Assembly (NCBI RefSeq): GCF_002019855.1
Contig: NZ_CM007717.1
Span: forward strand, 1,492,452-1,556,451
Origin: Streptomyces antibioticus
GTDB lineage: Bacteria; Actinomycetota; Actinomycetes; Streptomycetales; Streptomycetaceae
Direction of reading: 5' to 3'
DNA: 64,000 bases
The notes beneath the pieces are model-generated. The model was not told the origin of the DNA. It was given only the letters and a program-made list of their open reading frames with translations, and ran no database searches. The number at the start of each line of letters is the position of its first letter. The stretch's first letter is position 1. A program made the position numbers and the translations under genes. Of the stretch, positions 24,848 to 32,418 are shown one piece after another.

Positions 24848-26308
24848 ATGACGTCATCGGGGACCAATCCGAACGGAACGAACGGACCGACCCCCTTCTC
24901 GGCCGCCTGGGAGGTACTGCTGCCGGCCGCCGCCGCACCGGCCCGCTCACGGGGGCGGGCGTTGCAGGGCGCGCTGCGGGAGGCGGTGCGGTCGAGGCGG
25001 CTGGCGCCGGGCACCCGGCTGCCCTCCAGCCGGGATCTCGCCGCCGACCTGGGGGTGTCGCGGGGGCTGGTCACGGAGGCGTACGAGCAGCTCACGGCCG
25101 AGGGCTATCTGCGCAGCGGCCGGGGCGCCGGGACCTGGGTGGGCGGCGCCGTGCGGGCGGTCCCCGCACGCGCGCGTGACCTGGCGCCCCGGGTCCCGGG
25201 CGCGGCGGCCGACTTCGTGCCGGGCACCCCGGATCTGGCGCTGTTCCCGCGCACCGCCTGGGCCGCCGCGCAGCGGGGCGTGCTGGCCGAACTGCCGCAC
25301 GCCGACCTGGGATACCCGGATCCGCGCGGGCTGCCCCGGCTGCGCACCGCGCTCGCCGCGCTGCTCGCCCGCCGCCGGGGCGTGGTCGCCGATCCCGAAC
25401 GGCTGGTGATCGTCTCCGGGGTGGCCCAGGCGATGGCGCTGCTGGGGCTCGCGATGCGGGCGCGCGGCTGGGACACGGTCGGCGTCGAGGACCCGGGGAG
25501 TCCGCAGCACGGCGACCTGTACGCGGCGGCGGGCGTCACCGCCGTACCCCTGCCGCTCGACGGGGACGGGCTGGCGCTCGGGCCGTTGCGGGCGTCGGGG
25601 GTGCGGGCGGTGGTGGTGACTCCGGCGCACCAGTTCCCGACCGGGATCGCCTACTCGGCGCGGCGGCGCGCCGAACTCCTGGACTGGGCACGGTCGGTGG
25701 ACGGTTTCGTGCTGGAGGACGACTACGACGGCGACTTCCGCTACGACCGGGCGCCGGTGGGCGCGCTCCAGGGACTGGACCCGGAGCGGGTGGTGTACAC
25801 GGGGTCGGTCAGCAAGTCGCTGGCGCCGGGGCTGCGGCTCGGCTGGATGCTCGTGCCCGAGGCGCTGGCGGAGGAGGTCGTGGAGCGCAAGCGGACGCTG
25901 GACCTCGGCCATCCGACGCTGGACCAGGCACTGTTCGCGCGGTTCGTGGAACGCGGCGACCACGACCGGCAGTTGCGCCGCTGCCAACGGGCGTACCGGG
26001 AGCGGCGGGACACGCTCGTGGCCGCGCTCGGGGAGCACTTCCCGGGGGCGCGGGTGTCGGGGATCGCGGCGGGTCTGCACGTCATCGCGGAGCTTCCGCC
26101 GCGCCACGGGCCGCGGGCGGAGTTCCTGGCGCGGGCCGGGGCGGCCGGGGTGCGGGTGCGGGCGCTGACGGAGTACACGCACGCGCGAACCGGGGACGCG
26201 GGCCCGGGTGACGGCGGGGTGCGGCTGGTCCTGGGGTACGCCCATCTGCCGTCGGCGCGGATCCGGGACGGGGTGCGGGTGCTGGCGCGGGCGGTCGGCG
26301 CGGAGTGA
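24848..26308 (+). CDS. MocR/PdxR-type GntR-aminotransferase regulator
   Basis: The 486-residue fusion has an N-terminal GntR wHTH (about 30-105, GTRLPSSRDLAADLGVSRGLVTEAYEQL) and a fold-type I aminotransferase domain. The latter has YPDPRGLPRLRTALAALLARRRG, EDDYDGDFRYD, and PLP lysine K323 in YTGSVSKSLAPGLRLGW. Family members sense PLP or amino compounds and regulate adjacent genes. The divergent EamA transporter is the obvious target. A later run of GCGGGTGCGGGCGC DNA near the end is only GC-rich coding. Confidence 0.92.
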   Translation: MTSSGTNPNGTNGPTPFSAAWEVLLPAAAAPARSRGRALQGALREAVRSRRLAPGTRLPSSRDLAADLGVSRGLVTEAYEQLTAEGYLRSGRGAGTWVGGAVRAVPARARDLAPRVPGAAADFVPGTPDLALFPRTAWAAAQRGVLAELPHADLGYPDPRGLPRLRTALAALLARRRGVVADPERLVIVSGVAQAMALLGLAMRARGWDTVGVEDPGSPQHGDLYAAAGVTAVPLPLDGDGLALGPLRASGVRAVVVTPAHQFPTGIAYSARRRAELLDWARSVDGFVLEDDYDGDFRYDRAPVGALQGLDPERVVYTGSVSKSLAPGLRLGWMLVPEALAEEVVERKRTLDLGHPTLDQALFARFVERGDHDRQLRRCQRAYRERRDTLVAALGEHFPGARVSGIAAGLHVIAELPPRHGPRAEFLARAGAAGVRVRALTEYTHARTGDAGPGDGGVRLVLGYAHLPSARIRDGVRVLARAVGAE

Positions 26309-26417
26309 CCCTGTTTCCCTTTCAGTAAAATAATCAACAATACGGACAATTACATCCTTTACTCATCGGTCACACATCGTTCGTGATCACGCAACACCCT
26401 TCCTTCACAGTGGTTGC
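26309..26417 (+). promoter_or_regulatory. AT-rich promoter region of ACT-GNAT gene
   Basis: Contains the most AT-rich run of the window (AGTAAAATAATCAACAATAC, about 26323-26342) and the perfect palindrome CGTGATCACG (26382-26391), 27 bp before the ATG. The latter is a GTGA/TCAC dyad with no spacer, resembling but not matching a Crp-type site. Confidence 0.5.
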
Positions 26418-27707
26418 ATGACTCGAGACATGACTGACGCGCGGGGCGCGAAACACGGACACCCCGTCCACCACTGGCTGCGCGACCTCGTGAAGTGGGC
26501 ACGCCGCCACGGACACGCACCGCCGACAAGTGATACCGGCGCCCGGCCGCCCTCCACCGAGGGACAGGCCGGGCCGTCCGCGCTTCCGGGCCAGGCCGGC
26601 GGCGCGAGCACGCTGTGGCGGATGCGGACCACCGTGAAGGACGAACCGGGGGCGCTGGCCGCGCTGTGCACGGCGCTGGCGGGCCACCGGGTGGACATCC
26701 TGAGCCTCCAGACGCATCCGCTGGGCGCGGACACGGTGGACGAGTTCCTGCTGCGCGCGCCCGGCGCGCTCGGCGCCGACGAGATCACCCGGGCCGTGTC
26801 CCTGGCGGGCGGGGCGGACACCTGGATCGAGCGGGCCGACGCCCACGATCTGGTGGACGCCCCCACCCGGGTGCTGGGCCTGGCCACCCGCACCGCGCTG
26901 GACGCGGCCGAACTTCCGCTCGCGCTGCGGCAGTTGCTGGGCCGGTGCACGATCCGCTCGCTGCCCGCCAAGCCCGCGGGCGGCGGCCGGGGACCGGCCG
27001 GGGTGCCCGTGGAAGGGGTGCTGGAGGACACCGTGATGCGGCTGCGGGCGCCGGAGGGCGGTGTGATCACCGTGGAGCGGCCGTATCTGCCGTTCACCCC
27101 GACCGAGTTCGCCCGCGCGCGTGCCCTGGTGGAGCTGGACGCCCGGCTCGGCCCGCGCGTGCCCGGCGGCCAGGACGTACTGACGCTGCCCGAGGGCAAC
27201 GACATCGCCGTGCGCCGGGCCGACACGAGCGACCTGGCGGCGGCCCGGGAGATGCACGAGCGGTGCTCGCCGCGCACCCTCGGCATGCGCTACCACGGGC
27301 CCGTCGGGGACGCCGACCGCTACCTGAACCACCTGCTCAGCCCCCGCTTCGGCCGCACGCTCGCCGTGCAGACGACGTCCGGCCGGATCGTCGGCCTCGG
27401 CCATCTGCTGTGGGACGGCGACGAGACCGAGGTCGCGCTGCTCGTCGAGGACGAGTGGCAGCGGCGCGGCATCGGCGCCGAACTCCTCGGCCGGCTGGTC
27501 GCGCTGGCCGTCGAGGCGGGCTGCGCGAGCGTGTACGCGGTGACGCAGTCCTCCAACACCGGCATGGTCGCCGCCATGCGCGGGCTCGGTCTGCCGCTCG
27601 ACTACCAGATCGAGGAGGGCACCCTCGTGATCACCGCCCGCCTGGACCGGGCGGCGGTCCGCACGGAGTCGTCCGCGGCTCTCGGTGAACGGGTCGCCCG
27701 CGACTGA
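26418..27707 (+). CDS. ACT-domain GNAT acetyltransferase
   Basis: The 429-residue protein has a disordered basic N-terminus (1-60), an ACT domain (about 65-140, WRMRTTVKDEPGALAALCTALAGHRVDILSL), and a helical linker. A C-terminal GNAT domain follows (about 255-400, VEDEWQRRGIGAELLGRLVALA with the acetyl-CoA loop at RRGIGAEL). ACT-GNAT fusions described in actinomycetes are amino-acid-regulated protein lysine acetyltransferases acting on acyl-CoA synthetases. I infer a similar role. ATG at 26418; a second ATG at 26430 is in frame. Confidence 0.88.
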   Translation: MTRDMTDARGAKHGHPVHHWLRDLVKWARRHGHAPPTSDTGARPPSTEGQAGPSALPGQAGGASTLWRMRTTVKDEPGALAALCTALAGHRVDILSLQTHPLGADTVDEFLLRAPGALGADEITRAVSLAGGADTWIERADAHDLVDAPTRVLGLATRTALDAAELPLALRQLLGRCTIRSLPAKPAGGGRGPAGVPVEGVLEDTVMRLRAPEGGVITVERPYLPFTPTEFARARALVELDARLGPRVPGGQDVLTLPEGNDIAVRRADTSDLAAAREMHERCSPRTLGMRYHGPVGDADRYLNHLLSPRFGRTLAVQTTSGRIVGLGHLLWDGDETEVALLVEDEWQRRGIGAELLGRLVALAVEAGCASVYAVTQSSNTGMVAAMRGLGLPLDYQIEEGTLVITARLDRAAVRTESSAALGERVARD

Positions 27708-27725
27708 CGGCATGTGCACCGTGTG

Positions 27726-27757
27726 GGGCCCGGCGAGGTGATCGCCGGGCCCTTTCT
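27726..27757. terminator. Intrinsic terminator with T-tract after ACT-GNAT gene
   Basis: GGGCCCGGCG (27726-27735), 7-nt loop, CGCCGGGCCC (27743-27752), then TTTCT. This is the clearest classical terminator in the window and separates convergent genes. Confidence 0.85.
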
Positions 27758-28947
27758 CACACCTTCACGGCCACGGCGCCGAGCGCGCCCCGCAGATCCC
27801 GCCACAGGTCGTCGACGTCCTCAAGCCCCACCGACAGCCGCAGCAGCCGGTCGCTCACGCCGGCGCCCCGGCGCTCGTCCGCGTCCACGATGCGGTGGCT
27901 GATGGACGCCGGGTGCTGGATCAGGGTGTCGACGCTGCCCAGGCTGACGGCCGGGGTGATCAGCCGGACGCCGGCGATCACGTCGTGCGGATCGCCGTGC
28001 ACCTCGAAGGCGACCATCGCGCCGCCGATCCGCGGATAGTGCACGCGCGCCACCCGCGGGTCGTCGGCCAGCCGCCGGGCCAGTTCGGCGGCGTTGGCGG
28101 AGGCGGCCCGGACCCGCACCGGGAGGGTGGCGAGGCCGCGCAGCAGCAGATAGCCGGCGAGCGGGTGCAGCACCCCGCCGGTCGCGAACCGCACCTGCCG
28201 CAGCCGCCCGGCGAACTCCTCGTCGCAGGCCACCACCCCGGCCAGGACGTCCCCGTGGCCGCCGAGGTACTTGGTGGCGCTGTGCAGCACCAGGCGCGCG
28301 CCCTGCTCGGCGGGCCGCTGGAGCACCGGGGTGGCGAAGGTGTTGTCGACCAGCAGCGGCACGGAACCGCAGGCGTGGGCGACGGCCCGCAGGTCGACCT
28401 CGGCGAGCGTCGGGTTCGCCGGTGACTCGACCAGCACGAGGCCCGTGTCGGGGCGCAGCGCGTCCGCTGTCCCGGCCGGGTCGGTCCAGGTGACCTCCGA
28501 GCCGAGCAGCCCGGCGGTCAGCAGATGGTCGCTGCATCCGTACAGGGGGCGCACCGCCACGACGTGCCGCAGGCCCATGGAGGCGCGGGCGAGGAGGACC
28601 GCGCTCAGCGCCGCCATGCCGCTGGCGAACGCGACCGCGCTCTCGGTGCCCTCGAGGCGGGCGAGGGCCGTCTCGAACCGGGCGACCGTCGGATTGCCCA
28701 GCCGCCCGTAGACCGGCGGGCCGTCCGGCTCGGCGCCGGTCGCGGCGAACGCGTCGATCCGGGCGGCCTCGGCACGGCTGTCGTACGAGGGGTAGGTGGT
28801 GGACAGATCGATCGGCGGGGCGTGCAGGCCCTGCCGGGCCAGATCGTCCCGGCCGGCGTGCACGGCCTCGGTGGCCAGGGCACGGGGCGTCGTCGCGGAC
28901 GGACGTACGTCGTCGTACGTGGAGGTGCTCGCTGCGGCTGAGTCCAT
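27757..28947 (-). CDS. PLP-dependent trans-sulfuration enzyme (Cys/Met metabolism family)
   Basis: The 396-residue product has PIDLSTTYPSYD, YGRLGNPTVARFE, SGMAALSAVL, VDNTFATPVLQRP, and PLP lysine K226 in LHSATKYLGGHGD. The family covers cystathionine gamma-synthase or lyase and methionine gamma-lyase; the exact reaction cannot be decided from sequence. The ATG at 28947 is used because homology starts with the ALATEAVHAGRDD segment. It is divergent from an Lrp-type regulator, its probable regulator. Confidence 0.9.
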   Translation of the reverse strand: MDSAAASTSTYDDVRPSATTPRALATEAVHAGRDDLARQGLHAPPIDLSTTYPSYDSRAEAARIDAFAATGAEPDGPPVYGRLGNPTVARFETALARLEGTESAVAFASGMAALSAVLLARASMGLRHVVAVRPLYGCSDHLLTAGLLGSEVTWTDPAGTADALRPDTGLVLVESPANPTLAEVDLRAVAHACGSVPLLVDNTFATPVLQRPAEQGARLVLHSATKYLGGHGDVLAGVVACDEEFAGRLRQVRFATGGVLHPLAGYLLLRGLATLPVRVRAASANAAELARRLADDPRVARVHYPRIGGAMVAFEVHGDPHDVIAGVRLITPAVSLGSVDTLIQHPASISHRIVDADERRGAGVSDRLLRLSVGLEDVDDLWRDLRGALGAVAVKV

Positions 28948-28995
28948 GCACCGCAGGGTGAACACCGGACGGGTCACATGAATCGAACACCGTGC

Positions 28996-29001
28996 TACGT
29001 T
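28996..29001 (+). promoter_or_regulatory. TACGTT -10 box of Lrp gene (leaderless)
   Basis: TACGTT lies 6 nt before the ATG at 29008, with no Shine-Dalgarno. Confidence 0.5.
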
Positions 29002-29007
29002 CGGCCG

Positions 29008-29535
29008 ATGGCCGAATCTGTCGTACTGGACCCGGTGGACCTCCAGCTCCTGCGGCTCCTTCAGAACGACGCCCGGACGACCTACCGCGATCTGGCGGCC
29101 CAGGTCGGCGTGGCGCCGTCCACCTGTCTGGACCGGGTGACGCGGCTGCGCCGCTCCGGCGTGATCCTCGGGCATCAGCTCCGACTGGATCCGGCCAAGC
29201 TCGGGCGCGGGCTCCAGGCACTGCTGTCCGTGCAGGTCAGACCGCACAGGAGAGAGCTGGTCGGGCCGTTCGTGGAGCGCATACGGGCGCTTCCCGAGGC
29301 GCTGAGCGTCTTCCATCTCACCGGCCCCGACGACTACCTCGTGCATGTCGCCGTCGCGGACATGGCGGATCTGCAACGGCTGGTGCTCGACGAGTTCACC
29401 GCCCGGCGCGAGGTGGCCCGGGTGGAGACCCGGCTGATCTTCCAGCAGTGGGAGTGCGGCCCCCTGCTGCCACCCGGCCCGCCGCAGCCACCCGGCCCTC
29501 CGGCGCCACCCGCGCCTTCCGGACAGACTCCCTGA
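29008..29535 (+). CDS. Lrp/AsnC-family regulator with Pro-rich tail
   Basis: The 175-residue protein has an AsnC HTH (about 8-55, LDPVDLQLLRLLQNDARTTYRDLAAQVGVAPSTCLDRVTRL) and a RAM effector domain (about 70-150). The last 24 residues are a Pro/Gly/Ala repeat (PPGPPQPPGPPAPPAP) not usual in the family. It is divergent from the trans-sulfuration enzyme, which fits regulation of sulfur amino acid turnover. ATG chosen at 29008. Confidence 0.9.
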   Translation: MAESVVLDPVDLQLLRLLQNDARTTYRDLAAQVGVAPSTCLDRVTRLRRSGVILGHQLRLDPAKLGRGLQALLSVQVRPHRRELVGPFVERIRALPEALSVFHLTGPDDYLVHVAVADMADLQRLVLDEFTARREVARVETRLIFQQWECGPLLPPGPPQPPGPPAPPAPSGQTP

Positions 29536-29581
29536 AAGACGCCGGTGACGTGCGCGGGCCCGCCGTACGAAGATGGTGTGC

Positions 29582-31273
29582 ATGCCACACACCACCAGCC
29601 CGCTGCCCCGTGAGGTCGCCGACGCCTACGTCGACGATCTCATCGCCCTCGACCCGGTCACCGGTACCTTCCTCGGGGTGCCGGAGAGTTCGAGCCGGCT
29701 GCCCGACTACTCCCCCGCAGGCCAGGAGGCGCTCGCCCGGCTCGCCCGGGACACCCTGACGAAGCTGGCCGAGGCCGAAACGCGGCCCGGCGCGGACAGT
29801 GACATCGAGCGCCGGTGCGCACGCCTGCTGCGCGAGCGCCTGACCGCCGAACTCGCCGTGCACGACGCCGACGAGGGGCTGCGCTCGGTCGGCAACATGT
29901 CCACGCCCGCGCACCAGGTGCGCGAGGTGTTCACCGTGACGCCGAACCGGACGGACGCCGACTGGGCGGCGATCGCCGAGCGGCTGCGCGCGGTGCCCAC
30001 CGCGCTGGCCGGCTACCGGGAGTCGCTGGAACTCGGCCTGGAGCGCAAGCTGTACGCGGCGCCGCGCCCCACGGCCACCTTCGTCGGACAGCTCACCGAG
30101 TGGTCGGACCCGGAGGGCACCGGCCGCGGCTGGTTCGAGGACTTCGTCGCCCCCGGCCCGGCCACCCTGCGCGCCGAGCTGGAGGAGGCGGCCCGCGCGG
30201 CGACCGCGGCCGTGGTGGAGCTGCGGGACTGGCTGCGCGACGTGTACGCGCCGACCGTGCAGGACGCGCCGGACACCGTCGGCCGGGAGCGCTACGCCCG
30301 CTGGTCGCGCTACTTCAACGGCACCGACCTCGACCTCGACGAGGCGTACGCCTACGGCTGGTCGGAGTACCACCGGCTGCTCGGCGCGATGCGCGAGGAG
30401 GCCGAGAAGGTCCTGCCGGGCGCGGCCACGCCCTGGGTGGCGCTGGCCCACCTCGACGAGCACGGCCGGCACATCGAGGGCGTCGACGAGGTCCGCGACT
30501 GGCTCCAGGGCCTGATGGACCGGGCGATCGAGGCGCTGGACGGCACCCACTTCGAACTCGCCGAGCGGGTACGGAAGGTGGAGTCACGGATCGCCCCGGC
30601 CGGCAGCGCCGCGGCCCCCTACTACACGCCCCCGTCGGAGGACTTCTCCCGGCCCGGCCGCACCTGGCTGCCGACCATGGGACAGACCCGCTTCCCGGTC
30701 TACGACCTCGTCTCCACCTGGTACCACGAAGGCGTCCCCGGTCACCATCTCCAGCTCGCGCAGTGGACGCACGTCGCCGGGGACCTCTCCCGCTACCAGG
30801 CCACCGTGGGCGGCGTCAGCGCCAATGCGGAGGGCTGGGCGCTGTACGCGGAGCGCCTGATGGACGAACTGGGCTTCCTCACCGACCCGGAGGAGCGGCT
30901 CGGCTATCTCGACGCGCAGATGATGCGGGCGGTCCGGGTCATCGTCGACATCGGCATGCACCTGGAGCTGGAGATCCCGGCGGACTCGCCGTTCCACCCC
31001 GGGGAGCGCTGGACGCCGGAGCTGGCGCAGGAGTTCTTCGGCGCGCACAGCAGCCGTCCGGCGGACTTCGTGGAGAGCGAGCTGACCCGCTATCTGAGCA
31101 TCCCCGGCCAGGCGATCGGCTACAAGCTCGGCGAACGGGCCTGGCTGCTCGGCCGGGAGCGGGCCCGCGAGCGCCACGGCGACGCCTTCGACCTCAAGTC
31201 CTGGCACATGGCGGCCCTTTCGCAGGGTTCGCTGGGCCTGGACGACCTGGTGGACGAACTGGCCTCGCTCTAG
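29582..31273 (+). CDS. DUF885-family (HEXXH-like) metallopeptidase-type protein
   Basis: The 563-residue protein of the DUF885 family has its hallmark WYHEGVPGHHLQLA, with HEGxPGHH at 382-389 as the putative metal site; NAEGWALYAERLMDELG follows. The family is mostly uncharacterised and predicted to be zinc-dependent peptidases. No signal peptide, so probably cytoplasmic. ATG at 29573 is an alternative start three codons upstream. TACGAA lies 10 nt before 29582. A terminator follows the stop. Confidence 0.88.
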   Translation: MPHTTSPLPREVADAYVDDLIALDPVTGTFLGVPESSSRLPDYSPAGQEALARLARDTLTKLAEAETRPGADSDIERRCARLLRERLTAELAVHDADEGLRSVGNMSTPAHQVREVFTVTPNRTDADWAAIAERLRAVPTALAGYRESLELGLERKLYAAPRPTATFVGQLTEWSDPEGTGRGWFEDFVAPGPATLRAELEEAARAATAAVVELRDWLRDVYAPTVQDAPDTVGRERYARWSRYFNGTDLDLDEAYAYGWSEYHRLLGAMREEAEKVLPGAATPWVALAHLDEHGRHIEGVDEVRDWLQGLMDRAIEALDGTHFELAERVRKVESRIAPAGSAAAPYYTPPSEDFSRPGRTWLPTMGQTRFPVYDLVSTWYHEGVPGHHLQLAQWTHVAGDLSRYQATVGGVSANAEGWALYAERLMDELGFLTDPEERLGYLDAQMMRAVRVIVDIGMHLELEIPADSPFHPGERWTPELAQEFFGAHSSRPADFVESELTRYLSIPGQAIGYKLGERAWLLGRERARERHGDAFDLKSWHMAALSQGSLGLDDLVDELASL

Positions 31274-31277
31274 GGCA

Positions 31278-31304
31278 GGTCGGGGCGGTGGTGCCCGCCC
31301 GACC
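31278..31304. terminator. Stem-loop between convergent DUF885 and rhodanese genes
   Basis: GGTCGGG-G-CGG (31278-31288) pairs with CCGCCCGACC (31295-31304), with one bulged G. It ends 2 bp before the rhodanese stop. Confidence 0.55.
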
Positions 31305-31306
31305 CG

Positions 31307-31792
31307 TCAACAGCCGCAGTCGGCCGCGCCGTTCACCGGCGCGGTCAGCGGGTCGGCGGGGCGCCGGTCGTCGCCCTCCCAGGTCTCGTACGCGAAGCCC
31401 TCGCGCACCCAGTACTCGAAGCCGCCGAGCATCTCCTTGACCCGGTAGCCGAGTTCGGCGAGCGCGAGGGCGGCGCGGGTGGCGCCGTTGCAGCCGGGGC
31501 CCCAGCAGTACGTCACCACCGGCACGTCCTTGTCGAGGAGGGACTCGGCCTGCTCGGGAATGAGCGCCGTGGGCAGATGGACCGCGCCGGGGACGTGGCC
31601 CTGGTCCCAGGAAGCGGTGGAGCGGGAGTCCAGGACGACGAAGCCGGGGTCACCGCCGTCGGCGAGCGCCGCGGCCACGTCGGAGACGTCGGCGTGGAAG
31701 ACGAGGCTCGCCCGGAAGTGGGCGGCGGCCTCGGCGGGGGCGGCGGGGGCGACCCGGAGGACCGGGTTCGGGGCGGTGGGGGCGGTGGTCAT
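31307..31792 (-). CDS. Rhodanese-domain protein
   Basis: The 161-residue single rhodanese domain has FVVLDSRSTASWDQGHVPGAVHLP (CH2A-type motif), active-site C96 in VTYCWGPGCNGATRAA, and GYRVKEMLGGFEYW. A second Cys lies in the six-residue active loop, which fits sulfur or perhaps selenium/arsenate chemistry. The protein ends ADCGC, an extra vicinal-type Cys pair. ATG at 31792. It is divergent from the second Lrp gene, with a shared inverted repeat. Confidence 0.9.
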   Translation of the reverse strand: MTTAPTAPNPVLRVAPAAPAEAAAHFRASLVFHADVSDVAAALADGGDPGFVVLDSRSTASWDQGHVPGAVHLPTALIPEQAESLLDKDVPVVTYCWGPGCNGATRAALALAELGYRVKEMLGGFEYWVREGFAYETWEGDDRRPADPLTAPVNGAADCGC

Positions 31793-31865
31793 CGTGGGCG
31801 GTGCCTCTCTGTGTGCGAATGCGCCAACGCCTAGAAATCTACGGCCGGTGATCCGTCCCACTGAA

Positions 31866-31908
31866 GGGGATTTCCCCGGCCCCACCCTTGCCGCACCGGG
31901 GATTCCCC
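31866..31908. promoter_or_regulatory. Inverted repeat between rhodanese and Lrp genes
   Basis: GGGGATTTCCCCGG (31866-31879) and CCGGGGATTCCCC (31896-31908) are inverted copies differing by one base, 16 bp apart. Each arm is itself near-palindromic. It is a likely Lrp operator over both promoters. Confidence 0.6.
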
Positions 31909-31923
31909 TGCTATTTCTCGGTC

Positions 31924-32385
31924 ATGACCGCGCATTCCCCGGACGCGTATTCCCCGGACGCCACCGACTGGCGCATCCTGGAGGTCCTCCAGCGGGAGGG
32001 CCGGGCCAGCTTCGCCGAGCTGGCGCGGGCCGTGTCGATGTCGGCGAGCGCCGTGACCGAGCGGGTGCGCCGGCTGGAGGAGGCCGGCGTGATCCAGGGG
32101 TACGCGGCCGTGGTGGACCCCGAGCGGCTGGGCCTGCCGATCCTGGCGTTCGTGCGGCTGCGCTACCCCAACGGCCACTACAAGCCGTTCCACGATCTGG
32201 TGGCCGTCACGCCGGAGATCCTGGAGGCGCACCATGTGACGGGCGACGACTGCTTCGTGATCAAGGTCGCCGCCCGCTCGATGCGTCATCTGGAGGAGGT
32301 CTCGGGCAAGATCGGCACCCTGGGCTCGGTCACCACGAGCGTCGTCTACTCGTCCCCGCTCCCCCGGCGCCCGCTGGGCCGTTAG
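31924..32385 (+). CDS. Lrp/AsnC-family transcriptional regulator
   Basis: The 153-residue protein has an HTH (about 12-60, DWRILEVLQREGRASFAELARAVSMSASAVTERVRRLEEAGVI) and a RAM domain (about 75-145). ATG at 31924 without Shine-Dalgarno; the frame is open to 31888 but upstream codons look non-coding. It probably controls itself and the divergent rhodanese gene. Confidence 0.9.
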   Translation: MTAHSPDAYSPDATDWRILEVLQREGRASFAELARAVSMSASAVTERVRRLEEAGVIQGYAAVVDPERLGLPILAFVRLRYPNGHYKPFHDLVAVTPEILEAHHVTGDDCFVIKVAARSMRHLEEVSGKIGTLGSVTTSVVYSSPLPRRPLGR

Positions 32386-32418
32386 CGGCCGTCAGCGGCC
32401 GTCAGCACTGCCGGGCCG

